A stretch of 64,000 bases of DNA from Saprospiraceae bacterium (GCA_013001595.1 JABDMH010000004.1:1-64000), one strand, 5' to 3'; shown: positions 44,299 to 53,662, counted from the first letter of the stretch. The notes: a model not told the origin generated them from the letters alone. Made by a program: numbers and translations.

Positions 44299-45201
44299 TT
44301 AAGTATAAAGATTTACTGCAACTCGAAATGTGTTTGCGTGGACATCCACGACATCCCGAATTTTTGGTGAATAACCACCGCCCATGCACACAGCCACCGG
44401 AATATCATGTTTGATGCAATTTTCCAATATGATGCGATCACGTTGCTTGGTACCAGCCTTTGACAAGCTGAGTCGACCCAAGGCATCACTCTCCAGTACG
44501 TCCGCACCTGCCAGATAGAATATGATATCTGGCTTGACTTCCTTGATGAGTTTAGGAATGACACTGTCTAGGATGTCTAGGTAGAGGTGGTCACCGGTAC
44601 GATCATTTAGGGCAATGTCCAAATCAGATTTTTCCTTTTTCGCAGGATAGTTCTTGGCACCATGCATGCTAAAGGTAAATACTTGCGATCGACCTTCAAA
44701 AATGCGAGCAGTGCCGTTGCCCTGATGCACATCTAGATCGACAATGAGAATTTGTTTGCACAATCCCTCAAAAAGGAGTTGATTAGCAGCGATTGCAAAA
44801 TCATTGAAAACACAGAAGCCCTCACCATGATCAGCATATGCATGATGCGTACCACCAGCAATATTGAGTCCGATTCCACCATGTAGGGCACGAAGTGCAC
44901 AAGTGAGTGTTCCCTGGGCAATATGCAGCCCCCTTTCTACCAGTTCTTTTCGAACTGGAAATCCAATCTTGCGCTTCTCCTTACCAGAAAGATGGTCATG
45001 CATCAAAGCATAGAAATAGGACTCGGTATGTGTGCGTAGCACAATGTCCCTACTTAGTCTACTTGGTTCGAAGAGCTGGCCTGCAGAAATCGTTCCTTCG
45101 TACAGCAGTTGTTCCGGAAGCAGCTCGTATTTATCCATAGGAAATCTGTGTCCATCAGGAAGCTCATATTTATATCTGCTTGAATACGCAATACTGACCA
45201 T
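44299..45201 (-). CDS. class IV (HDAC11-like) histone deacetylase family protein
   Basis: The 300-residue protein has the HDAC fold with GGTHHAYADHGEGFCVFND (His119-His120), IVDLDVHQGNGTA (zinc ligands Asp157 and His159), YLAGADVLESD (third zinc Asp) and GGGYSP (Tyr). The compact length and the GGTHHA...GFCVFND sequence match the HDAC11/class IV branch, some members of which remove long-chain acyl groups. It is distinct from the class II-type protein at 6.0 kb. Cytoplasmic. No acetyltransferase gene lies next to it. Confidence 0.88.
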   Translation of the reverse strand: MVSIAYSSRYKYELPDGHRFPMDKYELLPEQLLYEGTISAGQLFEPSRLSRDIVLRTHTESYFYALMHDHLSGKEKRKIGFPVRKELVERGLHIAQGTLTCALRALHGGIGLNIAGGTHHAYADHGEGFCVFNDFAIAANQLLFEGLCKQILIVDLDVHQGNGTARIFEGRSQVFTFSMHGAKNYPAKKEKSDLDIALNDRTGDHLYLDILDSVIPKLIKEVKPDIIFYLAGADVLESDALGRLSLSKAGTKQRDRIILENCIKHDIPVAVCMGGGYSPKIRDVVDVHANTFRVAVNLYT

Positions 45202-45245
45202 AGTAGTGCAACAATTTGGAATCAGATATCCCTTAGATTGTAAGA

Positions 45246-45713
45246 TTAAAAAGACTGAGTGATCAACGATTCAAGTTCAGCTTTGTTTAAATTGCAATTA
45301 AAATTTGCCAATAGAAATTCATCTGAGGAACTGACAATGCCCACCACATTTTTGATGGAATCATTTTCTTCTAATATGAGCAGTTCTATCTTGTCCTTGC
45401 CATCTCTGATGTTGATGAGTGACTCAAATCCTTCTCGATCTAGCTGCTTGAACAGGCGTTCTACATTTGATTTGGTCACTCGATGCTTGCCTTCAGTGAT
45501 AAGAAATCTGGCACTATTGGACTTCTTGGCTATCTTCCTTGCAGTTGGATCATCGATAAACCAACCTGCAAAAGTCAAGGCAAATTTGCCAAGCTGAATT
45601 TTATTGACTTCTTCAGAATTGTGATGTGCGTTAAAAAATTCATCTAATGAATTTGATTGAGCTGATGCTTGGTACACGAATAGCGTACCGAGCACTAAGA
45701 GTAGTGCTTTCAT
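45246..45713 (-). CDS. DUF4252 exported protein, copy 2
   Basis: The ATG at 45713 (MKALLLVLGTLFVYQASAQ) gives a normal signal peptide; an ATG three codons upstream is less likely. The 155-residue protein shows the DUF4252 pattern: SLDEFFNAHHN after the leader, ARFLITEG, then FESLINIRDGKDKIELLILEENDSIKNVVGIVSSSDEFLLANFNCNL. It is a paralogue of the next gene upstream. The family follows sigma/anti-sigma genes in many Bacteroidota. Function unknown. Confidence 0.85.
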   Translation of the reverse strand: MKALLLVLGTLFVYQASAQSNSLDEFFNAHHNSEEVNKIQLGKFALTFAGWFIDDPTARKIAKKSNSARFLITEGKHRVTKSNVERLFKQLDREGFESLINIRDGKDKIELLILEENDSIKNVVGIVSSSDEFLLANFNCNLNKAELESLITQSF

Positions 45714-45827
45714 TTCGTACAATATTTAGTGATGTTATGGTGAATACTGAGGATATCTTACCTCGGCGATATCAATTGTTCAGGTTTGACCGGGCGTTTT
45801 GCGCCTTACCTGATTATGATTTTCTGA

Positions 45828-46349
45828 TCATTCCGTTCCCACCTTTTCAAGGTGCTCTCCGCCAGGGATATCCAATGCCTTGCCTAGTTTGCCGATGTTC
45901 TTCAAATCGATGTTACCCGTAATGTCTAGAAGGACAAAGCTATCGGACCCTCCAACAAGTAAAACCAACTGCTTGATAACCTCACTTCCATCTTCTCTAA
46001 TGAGAAATCGGACATTTTCTGACCCATCACGTACTGTAATCAACTCCTCGAACTCGCTGCTGGTCAGCTGAGTGAATGCATCTTGATAAAGCTTAGTCCC
46101 ATCCATACTATCACGAGCTAGGATGCGTAGACTTGTGATCTGCTGGATCATTTCTTTGACATCTTCGCTTTCTTCATCTAAGTCTAATTTGGCAAACATT
46201 TGAAAAAGCTTAGGACTTATGGTTACTACGGTAAATAATGGGTCCTCCTGATGCTTATTGAAAAATTTATCAAGTGAACTAATTTGAGCTGAACTAATTT
46301 GCACAGTGAAGAGCATGAATAATACAGCAATGAATGATTTGACTTGCAT
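45828..46349 (-). CDS. DUF4252 exported protein, copy 1
   Basis: Signal peptide MQVKSFIAVLFMLFTVQISSAQ, then SSLDKFFNKHQEDPLFTVVTISPKLFQMFAKLD and the DUF4252 core with FEELITVRDGSENVRFLIREDGSEVIKQLVLLVGGSDSFVLLDITGNIDL. The last 15 residues extend beyond copy 2. The two copies share layout but are well diverged, so the duplication is old. It lies 73 bp after the anti-sigma-like gene and is probably in the same operon. Confidence 0.87.
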   Translation of the reverse strand: MQVKSFIAVLFMLFTVQISSAQISSLDKFFNKHQEDPLFTVVTISPKLFQMFAKLDLDEESEDVKEMIQQITSLRILARDSMDGTKLYQDAFTQLTSSEFEELITVRDGSENVRFLIREDGSEVIKQLVLLVGGSDSFVLLDITGNIDLKNIGKLGKALDIPGGEHLEKVGTE

Positions 46350-46422
46350 GATTGATTTATTTTTTGTCTGAAAAAATCAGGCTTTCTATTTTGGTTGTTT
46401 TCACAATGCCCATTTGGCAGCG

Positions 46423-46893
46423 TCAGTTGAGAATATTGTCAAGTGGTTCCATTTTATCCAATGATTGATCAGCTTTGCTCAATCCTTTATTCATCTTCGC
46501 AGATACAAACAATAAAGCCTCTTTTACTTCTTGGTATGCAACTTTTGGATCGTCATAGGTATCTGTAAAAATATAGGTCTCTGTTGCACGTTCATCTTGG
46601 TATCGATTAGCAAAGAACAGGGCTATGAACACAAGCACTGTAGCCGCTACATTAATTAGCCATCTCAAATTATGTATACGAGCAACTGGTTCTACCCTAG
46701 GCTTATGGTTTATTTCTGAAGCCATGGTTATTTCTCCTTGCTGTTTATAAAAGGCAAAAAGTGGACGTATGGCTTCAAAAGCTGGATCTACTTGATCATT
46801 GGAAAAATATTCCTTGAGACTTCGTTCTTCTTCCATGGAAGACTCACCGGCCCAATACTTGTCCAAGAGTATTTTGATGTTATCTGTTTCCAT
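46423..46893 (-). CDS. single-pass anti-sigma-factor-like protein
   Basis: The 156-residue protein has an N-terminal cytoplasmic part (IKILLDKYWAGESSMEEERSLKEYFSN), the typical helical start of Bacteroidota anti-sigma proteins, one membrane helix (~80-96, LINVAATVLVFIALFFA) and a periplasmic C-terminus ending KMEPLDNILN. It overlaps the sigma gene by 14 bp. It presumably holds the ECF sigma factor at the membrane. Confidence 0.82.
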   Translation of the reverse strand: METDNIKILLDKYWAGESSMEEERSLKEYFSNDQVDPAFEAIRPLFAFYKQQGEITMASEINHKPRVEPVARIHNLRWLINVAATVLVFIALFFANRYQDERATETYIFTDTYDDPKVAYQEVKEALLFVSAKMNKGLSKADQSLDKMEPLDNILN

Positions 46894-47392
46894 ATTCTGC
46901 AGATTTCACGAGTTCATTTTTTAGAAAGAGTCGGGCCCGATGCACATTGATTTTAACCTGACTCATAGAAACCTGAAGGACTTCGGCTATTTCTTTATAA
47001 GTATATCCTTCGATCTCTCTCAATTGAATAATTTGTTTTTGTAGATCCGGCATCTTATCCATAATCTGCTGAATAAAATGCATCATGTCTGTTGAGCTAG
47101 CTTTCTGATCAGGTGTAATGTCTTTGGCTGGTTCATCATAGTCTTCGGGAAATGACGTCAGTCTGCGGTGCTTTCCACGCGTATGGTCTATGGAGAGGTT
47201 TCGCGTCATCGTCATACACATTGCCTCTACGGATGACCATGAATCCCATTCTTCCCGTTTATCCCATACTTTAATCATAATCTCCTGAACAATATCTTCA
47301 GCTTCATGAGTGTTATTCACGATACTCAGGGAAAACCTATACAGCTTGTCCTTGAGTGGCAACACTTTCTCGTTGAAGGTTTCTAAACTCAT
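46880..47392 (-). CDS. ECF RNA polymerase sigma factor
   Basis: The 170-residue protein has region 2 (YRFSLSIVNNTHEAEDIVQEIMIKVWDKREEW) and region 4 (LPDLQKQIIQLREIEGYTYKEIAEVLQVSMSQVKINVHRARLFLK-like). It heads an operon with the anti-sigma-like protein and two DUF4252 proteins. Divergent from the LptF/G gene with 91 bp between. It is likely to activate its own operon. Confidence 0.93.
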   Translation of the reverse strand: MSLETFNEKVLPLKDKLYRFSLSIVNNTHEAEDIVQEIMIKVWDKREEWDSWSSVEAMCMTMTRNLSIDHTRGKHRRLTSFPEDYDEPAKDITPDQKASSTDMMHFIQQIMDKMPDLQKQIIQLREIEGYTYKEIAEVLQVSMSQVKINVHRARLFLKNELVKSAEYGNR

Positions 47393-47483
47393 TACAATGG
47401 GAGGACGTTAAGTACTTGAATAATGTTACATTCGATCACCATGAAACTTAATTTCTCGTGATCCACTCGAAGATCTGTACCTG

Positions 47484-49106
47484 GTGAAGTTTTTGAAGAT
47501 AAAGAAGATTGACAAATTGCTCTTCAAGGCGTTTCTCCCGCCTTTTCTGATGGCCTTTTTCATTGCCATGTTTGTCCTAATGATGCAGTTTCTATGGTTG
47601 TACATTGATGATATCGCCGGCAAGGGCATTGGCATTTTTGTACTTGCAGAAATGATCTATTATATGGGGCTCTCACTCATACCTATGGCCCTACCGATTG
47701 CCATATTGTTGGCCAGTGTGATGGTATATGGAACACTGGCAGAAAAATACGAGCTCCCAAGTATGAAAACAGCGGGGATACCACTGCTGCGAGTGATGAG
47801 ATCCAGCATGATCTTTGCCTTTCTAGTGGCATGCTCTTCGTACGTCTGTTCCAATTATGTCATACCCTATGCCAATCTGAAATTTAAGTCGCGTCTATAT
47901 GATATTAAGAAACAGAAGCCAGGACTGTATCTAGAAAGTGGAGTCTTTAATGATGATTTTCAGGGCTACTCCATTCGCATCGGCAAGAAGCATATTGATG
48001 GTCGCACCATTGAGGATGTGATGATCGATGACGATCAAAGTAATCAGCGCAATCAATTTAACATCATTCGTGCTGATCGAGGAGAAATGTATGTGACGGA
48101 TGACGATCGATTCTTTGTCATGAATTTACACCAGGGCTATCAGTACCAGAAAGCAGAGCCCTCCAGCATCAAGGCAGATTTTCCTTTCATCCGTACCTCA
48201 TTCAAAGAATGGACAAAGACATTTGATCTGAGCGAGTTTGATCTGCGACGAACTGATGAAAACCTGTTTAAGAGCTATCATGCCATGCTGAGTACCCGTC
48301 AGTTGGCCGAAGGCATAGACAGTATAAACATTAAGTTGGCGAATCAAGATGTGGAGCAGCAGAAGACTCGAAAAGCAAGAACTAAGTTTCTTTATTATGA
48401 TAGTGTCGAAGAGGAGCAGGCTGAGCGAGATAGTCTGTTTGAGTTGGAGCAAAGGAAGGAAAGAAAGGTGTATAGCAATGATGCGATTGTGGCCAAGAAA
48501 GACGATGACAACATAGCGGCCGCAAAAATTCAGGACCTGAAGCCTTCGAAACTGCAGTCAATAAACCGGAAAGTGATCGAACAGCCACATCTTGAGGACT
48601 TAGATTCGGTAGAGAGTGTCATATTTACATTCGGCTTGGACAAACGCGTTACCTATCTCGAGAGCCTGAGGTCGCTGACCAGGAGTTCGAAGAATGCCTT
48701 ATTTGAGTACAAGCAGAAGCGCAAATATCTTTTAGATCGAAGAAAAAAATATACCTATCAGTTGCATTCCAAGTACGGATTTGCAGTCGTATGTTTCATT
48801 TTCTTATTTATTGGCGCTCCCATGGGTGCCATCGTGCGAAAGGGAGGCTTTGGCTATCCATTGTTGGTGGCCATCATATTCTTCATGCTTTTTGTCGTGT
48901 TGAATAAAGTCTTTGAAAAACTGTACAAGGGCTCTGATTTCGATCCCGTGATGGCGGCATGGCTTCCATGTTTCATACTATTTCCCCTTGGTCTCTTTCT
49001 AACCGTTAAAGCAATGAATGACTCCAAATTGCTCAATTTGGATGGAATCACAGCTTTTTTTACGAAGGTGTTAAATAGAATTTGGCAAGGGAGGCAAGTG
49101 GCCTAG
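47484..49106 (+). CDS. LptF/LptG-family permease (YjgP/YjgQ)
   Basis: The 540-residue protein has three N-terminal membrane helices (FLPPFLMAFFIAMFVLMMQFLWLY; LAEMIYYMGLSLIPMALPIAILLASVMVYG; SSMIFAFLVACSSYVCSNYVIPYAN), a large periplasmic domain (~115-445) and three C-terminal helices. The domain order matches LptF/G, which with LptB extracts lipopolysaccharide from the inner membrane. The periplasmic domain is enlarged by a charged, probably disordered stretch (~290-370, KKDDDNIAAAKIQDLKPSKLQ). A partner permease gene is not adjacent. Confidence 0.88.
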   Translation: MKFLKIKKIDKLLFKAFLPPFLMAFFIAMFVLMMQFLWLYIDDIAGKGIGIFVLAEMIYYMGLSLIPMALPIAILLASVMVYGTLAEKYELPSMKTAGIPLLRVMRSSMIFAFLVACSSYVCSNYVIPYANLKFKSRLYDIKKQKPGLYLESGVFNDDFQGYSIRIGKKHIDGRTIEDVMIDDDQSNQRNQFNIIRADRGEMYVTDDDRFFVMNLHQGYQYQKAEPSSIKADFPFIRTSFKEWTKTFDLSEFDLRRTDENLFKSYHAMLSTRQLAEGIDSINIKLANQDVEQQKTRKARTKFLYYDSVEEEQAERDSLFELEQRKERKVYSNDAIVAKKDDDNIAAAKIQDLKPSKLQSINRKVIEQPHLEDLDSVESVIFTFGLDKRVTYLESLRSLTRSSKNALFEYKQKRKYLLDRRKKYTYQLHSKYGFAVVCFIFLFIGAPMGAIVRKGGFGYPLLVAIIFFMLFVVLNKVFEKLYKGSDFDPVMAAWLPCFILFPLGLFLTVKAMNDSKLLNLDGITAFFTKVLNRIWQGRQVA

Positions 49107-49168
49107 GAGCCATCAAACTTCTGTTCTTCTCTGAGTATGCAGCGAATAACGACTAATGGATACCAAAG

Positions 49169-50830
49169 ATGAGTGATATTGCTATTGCACGTGCTGCCAA
49201 GCTGGCGCCGATCACGGAAATTGCCAAACAACTGAGTTTGGAGGCTGGTCATCTTGAATTATATGGCGATTATAAGGCTAAGATTAAGATTACCAATCTC
49301 CCAGGCTTGGAGACACAGGAGAAGTTGATACTTGTTTCTGCAATATCTCCAACACCTCCAGGAGAAGGAAAGACGACTACTTCCATCGGCCTGAGTGATG
49401 CCCTCAATGTCATCGGTGAGCAATCTGTAGTAGTCCTGCGAGAACCGAGTCTGGGGCCAATATTTGGTATGAAAGGGGGTGCCACCGGAGGTGGTCACGC
49501 TCAAGTTGTACCCATGGAGGACATTAATCTTCATTTTACGGGTGATTTTTCCGCTATCGAGAAAGCTAATAACTTGCTAGCAGCTGTCATCGATAATAAC
49601 ATTCAATGTAAAAATCGATCGCTTCAGATTGATCCTCGGACAGTGGCATGGCGTAGGGTGTTGGATATGAATGATCGGGCGCTGCGTAATATTGTAGTCG
49701 GTCTGGGAGGGAAGAGTGGGGGTATCCCTAGAGAAACGGGTTTTGACATCACGGCGGCATCTGAGGTGATGGCCATCTTATGCCTGGCTTCAAGCATACA
49801 GGACCTCAAGGAACGAATGGGAAATATATTTGTCGGTAAAACATTTGCTGGCGAACCCGTTTTCGCTCGAGATCTTCAGGTAGAAGGAGCTATGGCAGTC
49901 TTGCTCAAGGATGCCATTAAACCCAATCTAGTGCAAACATTAGGTGGGTTTCCTGCCATTATTCATGGCGGACCTTTTGCAAACATAGCGCAGGGCACAA
50001 ATTCTATATTGGCGACAAAGGCTGGCTTAGCATTGAGTGATTATGTGGTGACTGAAGCTGGATTTGGATTTGACTTGGGTGGAGAGAAATTTCTAGATAT
50101 TAAGTGTGTCTCGGCTGGTTTGCATCCTGCTGCTGCAGTACTTGTAGCTACGGTCAGGGCGCTAAAATATCATGGTGGTGTATCGCTTTCTGAATTAGAA
50201 AAACCGAATTTGGAAGGATTGAAAGAAGGACTGTGCAATCTGGACAAACACTTGGAGAACATGCAAAAATTTGGATTGGACCCGGTGGTAGCCATTAACC
50301 ATTTTAAAACCGACACAGCCGATGAGGTGCGCATTATTCAAGAGTTTTGCGAGACCAAGCAAGTTAGTTGTGCCATTTCTAAAGCCTGGGAGCAGGGAGG
50401 AGAAGGGGCGACCGCACTAGCTCAGATGGTCGTAGATAAAGCAAATAAAAGCAACACTTTCAGACCACTGTATGACTGGAATTGGCCCATCGAAGACAAG
50501 ATAAATACAGTAGCTAAAGAAATCTATGGTGCTACTTTGGTAACCTATGCTGCACAAGCAAAAGGGGATTTAGCCAACATAAAATCTCTTGGATTGACAC
50601 ACTTGCCGATTTGCATGGCAAAGACACAGAAATCTCTATCGGATAATCCCAAGCTGTTGGGAAAGCCCACGGACTTTGAGCTCATGGTGCGCCAGATTGA
50701 ACTGGCCGCGGGAGCAGGATTCATCATACCCATTACTGGAAACATCATGCGTATGCCAGGACTTCCCAGTATCCCAGCCTCTGAACAGATGGACATAGAT
50801 GCTTCCGGTCAGATTACTGGCCTTTTCTAG
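49169..50830 (+). CDS. fhs: formate-tetrahydrofolate ligase
   Basis: Makes 10-formyl-THF from formate, THF and ATP for purine synthesis. The 553-residue length matches the family. The P-loop PTPPGEGKTTTSIGL (~63-77), LREPSLGPIFGMKGGATGGG (~90-109), and the QTLGGFPAIIHGGPFANIAQGTNS stretch (~252-275) are all intact, as is the C-terminal MRMPGLPSIPASEQMDI. Transcription is toward purE, which is on the other strand (convergent, 62 bp apart). Both serve purine synthesis. Confidence 0.97.
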   Translation: MSDIAIARAAKLAPITEIAKQLSLEAGHLELYGDYKAKIKITNLPGLETQEKLILVSAISPTPPGEGKTTTSIGLSDALNVIGEQSVVVLREPSLGPIFGMKGGATGGGHAQVVPMEDINLHFTGDFSAIEKANNLLAAVIDNNIQCKNRSLQIDPRTVAWRRVLDMNDRALRNIVVGLGGKSGGIPRETGFDITAASEVMAILCLASSIQDLKERMGNIFVGKTFAGEPVFARDLQVEGAMAVLLKDAIKPNLVQTLGGFPAIIHGGPFANIAQGTNSILATKAGLALSDYVVTEAGFGFDLGGEKFLDIKCVSAGLHPAAAVLVATVRALKYHGGVSLSELEKPNLEGLKEGLCNLDKHLENMQKFGLDPVVAINHFKTDTADEVRIIQEFCETKQVSCAISKAWEQGGEGATALAQMVVDKANKSNTFRPLYDWNWPIEDKINTVAKEIYGATLVTYAAQAKGDLANIKSLGLTHLPICMAKTQKSLSDNPKLLGKPTDFELMVRQIELAAGAGFIIPITGNIMRMPGLPSIPASEQMDIDASGQITGLF

Positions 50831-50892
50831 CGCCAGAGAGCGTACTCTTTAAAGAGCCATTTTTGATTTGGTGGTTTTCCGGAGTGGGTTCT

Positions 50893-51411
50893 TTAGTAAC
50901 TGTCATAGCCCTTTTCATTTAAGCGATCGATCTTAAGTTGCACAGCATCCTTAAGTTCGGCTTTGTAGGTTTGCATGCGCTGCAAGATATCGACATCGTT
51001 AGATCCCAATATCTGGGCAGCCAGTATTCCTGCATTCTTGGCTCCATTTAATGCAACGGTGGCCACGGGAACCCCTCCTGGCATCTGTAATATGGACAAC
51101 ACGGAGTCCCAGCCATCGATGGAGTTTGAGGATTTGATGGGCACTCCGATCACCGGCAAGGGTGACAAAGAGGCTACCATACCGGGAAGATGGGCAGCAC
51201 CTCCCGCACCTGCGATGATCACACGGACACCTCTTTGGTGCGCTTCTTCCGCGAATTTTACCATGCGCCGAGGAGTGCGATGTGCTGAGACAATAGAAAT
51301 TTCAAAGGGGATGCCAAACGCTGCGAGTATGTCAGCTGCATCCTTCATGATATGGAGGTCAGAATCTGAGCCCATTACTATGCTGACGAGCGGTTCTGAT
51401 GGGGCTGTCAT
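50893..51411 (-). CDS. purE: N5-carboxyaminoimidazole ribonucleotide mutase
   Basis: Purine step from N5-CAIR to CAIR. The 172-residue protein shows IVMGSDSDLHIMKDAADIL (~10-28), SAHRTPRRM (~42), AGAGGAAHLPGMVAS (~67) and PVIGVPIKSSNSIDGWDSVLSILQMPGGVPVATVALNGAKNAGILA. It is class I, the type that needs PurK, but no purK is adjacent. Confidence 0.96.
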   Translation of the reverse strand: MTAPSEPLVSIVMGSDSDLHIMKDAADILAAFGIPFEISIVSAHRTPRRMVKFAEEAHQRGVRVIIAGAGGAAHLPGMVASLSPLPVIGVPIKSSNSIDGWDSVLSILQMPGGVPVATVALNGAKNAGILAAQILGSNDVDILQRMQTYKAELKDAVQLKIDRLNEKGYDSY

Positions 51412-51597
51412 GGTTACGTTTTATGCAGCTAAAGGTAGGTTTCTATTTATTCTGTGACAAATTGATGTGAAAGTAGTTGGCGATGAATCCAACAGACGCA
51501 AAGAAGCGATGCTGATCCATCTGGTTATTTTCTTAGTCTTAGAGATATAAGATATTTTTAGGGAGCACAAATGATCGGTCAGATAAGATGAGTGTTG

Positions 51598-51955
51598 ATG
51601 GTAGCTCTGTTGAGTATATTTATCAGCTGTAACTCTGAAAATGATGAGCTCAATATTTTGGTGATTGTTGGGGAAGACATGACCTGGAGTCATTTTAGTC
51701 CTTAAGTGGAATCCGCGATCTTAACTTCGAATGTTGATAAACTTGCAAGTGATGGTATTCGGTTCAATAGTGCATATTGTCTTTCTCCTTCATGTGACGC
51801 CCACCCGGTCAAGTATTTTGTCTGGCATTTCTGACAGAATGGGATACCATGGCTTGGGTAGAAAGCGGGAAATTTCCCGCATGCAAACCAGCTGACCATA
51901 AGAACCGTGTCTACTTGTTCAACCGGAAATATGGAAGAAAGGAACGCTTACAATG
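51598..51955 (+). pseudogene. remnant of a sulfatase (lipoprotein-type)
   Basis: The frame from ATG 51598 reads as a lipoprotein leader (LLSIFISCNSE) and a sulfatase N-terminus (LNILVIVGEDMTWSHFSP), then hits TAA, continues in frame (SNVDKLASDGIRFNSAYCLSPSC) and needs a one-base shift to give RSSILSGISDRMGYHGLG. That order (metal-binding acidic pair, DKLASxGxRFxxAY, then C..PxRSSxLSG) is the start of type I sulfatases. The remaining ~300 residues of the family are missing. A further coding-like stretch follows (ADHKNRVYLFNRKYGRKERL). It cannot make an enzyme. Confidence 0.75.
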
Positions 51956-52116
51956 AGGAGAGGAGTAGCGATTCTTTCTCTTTTGCATAGCCAAGCTCGA
52001 TATTGAATTGATGTTGATTCCATCTCATGTAATGGAATTAAATGGATGAAATTGATTCGATCATTGTACATTGAAAAGCTCGGTATGGTTTTTTATCTTG
52101 CCATTCTCAGGAACCA

Positions 52117-53466
52117 ATGCTAGACCACATGGATGCGTTTTTAATTAAAAATGCCACGCTTGTAAACGAAGGACGGATTGTTGAAGGGGATCTGCTTCTT
52201 AAGAATGGTAGAATCGCTGGAGTTGGAGGACAGCTGGATCCATCCTTTGCGGTCAAGGAGATAGACGCAACGGGCTTGATTTGTATACCGGGAATCATCG
52301 ATGATCAAGTTCATTTTAGGGAGCCTGGTCTTGAGGAGAAGGCCACCATTCAAACAGAGTCTCGTGCTGCCCTTTCGGGCGGTGTCACCACTTTCATGGA
52401 GATGCCTAACACCAACCCAGCCGCATTGACACAGCGACTTTTACAAGACAAATATGACATAGCGGAGCGAACCTCCTTTGCCAACTACTCATTTTTCATG
52501 GGCGCCTCAAACGATAATATTGAGGAAATAGTGAAGACAGATATTAAGCAAGTGTGTGGCATTAAGGTCTTCATGGGATCAAGTACGGGCAATATGCTAG
52601 TAGATGATGAACAGGCCTTGGAGTCAATCTTTGCCAATTCTCCTATGCTGGTGGCCACACATTGCGAAGATGAACTGACTATTAAGGAAAACCTGGAGCG
52701 CCTAAAACGCATTCATGGCGAACATCTGCAGGCAAAACATCACCCGATGATTCGTAGTGTTGAGGGATGTCTGAAGAGTTCGAGTTATGCAGTACGACTA
52801 GCCAAGAAGCATCATACGCGACTTCACATACTGCACATTAGCACGGAGGAGGAACTCAGTCTATTTTCAAATAGTGTACCCCTTGGTGAAAAGAAGATCA
52901 CTTCGGAGGTCTGTGTACATCACCTATATTTTGATGCCAAGGACTATGGACGGCTTGGAAACAAAGTTAAATGCAATCCAGCCATTAAGGAAGCTAGACA
53001 TAAGGAGCATCTCTTTGCGGCTCTGCTTGATGGTAGATTGGACATTATAGCGACCGATCACGCACCACACCTTCTTGATGAGAAGGAGCGACCTTATCTG
53101 AACGCTCCATCTGGCCTACCACTGGTCCAACATAGCTTGTCTATAATGCTTGATTTTTATCACCAGGGTCGGATCTCTTTAGAAAAGATTGTTGAAAAGA
53201 TGTGCCATGCTCCAGCTGTTTGTTTCGACGTGCTCGAGCGTGGATTCTTACGAGAAGATTATTGGGGAGATGTAGTTCTATTAGATCCACAAGAGAACTG
53301 GGAAATCCGTCAGGAAAATATCTTTTATAAATGTGGATGGTCACCCCTTGAAGGCAAGAAATGTTTAGGCCGTGTGACCCATACGTTTCTCAACGGTGAC
53401 CTAGCTTATGAGCGTGGGATTTTTAAGGGCCTGCGAGGAAAAAGAGTTACTTTCAATCGTGAGTAA
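52117..53466 (+). CDS. pyrC: dihydroorotase (class I, AllB-like)
   Basis: Third step of pyrimidine synthesis. The 449-residue protein has IIDDQVHFREPGLE (~62-75), where the usual metal-binding HxH reads QxH, as in other Bacteroidota dihydroorotases. Other ligands are visible: carboxylated Lys in GIKVFMGSSTG (~152), THCEDE (~186), HILHIST (~239) and ATDHAPH (~312). The start could also be the ATG at 52129. It lies downstream of the sulfatase remnant and upstream of repeat copy B. Confidence 0.93.
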   Translation: MLDHMDAFLIKNATLVNEGRIVEGDLLLKNGRIAGVGGQLDPSFAVKEIDATGLICIPGIIDDQVHFREPGLEEKATIQTESRAALSGGVTTFMEMPNTNPAALTQRLLQDKYDIAERTSFANYSFFMGASNDNIEEIVKTDIKQVCGIKVFMGSSTGNMLVDDEQALESIFANSPMLVATHCEDELTIKENLERLKRIHGEHLQAKHHPMIRSVEGCLKSSSYAVRLAKKHHTRLHILHISTEEELSLFSNSVPLGEKKITSEVCVHHLYFDAKDYGRLGNKVKCNPAIKEARHKEHLFAALLDGRLDIIATDHAPHLLDEKERPYLNAPSGLPLVQHSLSIMLDFYHQGRISLEKIVEKMCHAPAVCFDVLERGFLREDYWGDVVLLDPQENWEIRQENIFYKCGWSPLEGKKCLGRVTHTFLNGDLAYERGIFKGLRGKRVTFNRE

Positions 53467-53479
53467 GTAACTTCAGGTA

Positions 53480-53662
53480 AGAGATCACCAGATAATAAGT
53501 TCTCGATCTAGAAGATGTTACTTTGAATTCAGACAAGCTGTTCAGATTGGAGTCGAAGAAGGGTATAAATAAATGGGCATGGGGCTAAGTGAATTTACTA
53601 TAACGCAGCCTTAATTCGAAAGAACCAGTATAAATGGGGAAGTTATTTTTTATTGGTCCTTG
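53480..53662. repeat. long imperfect palindromic repeat, copy B
   Basis: Related to copy A at 39871-40029, with shared blocks AAGTTCTCGAT, GAAGATGTTACTTTGAATT (GACGATGTTATTTTGAATT in A), TGGGGCTAAGTGAATTT and GGGGAAGTTATTTTTTATTGG. It has a ~25-base longer centre than copy A and has lost parts of the outer ends. Both halves again form an inverted pair. It lies between pyrC and the Gfo/Idh gene, both on the plus strand. Confidence 0.68.

Noticed and set aside
50846-50857. CTCTTTAAAGAG palindrome after fhs as a terminator
   Set aside because: It is a 6-bp stem without a loop and has only a short T-run, so it is too weak to call.
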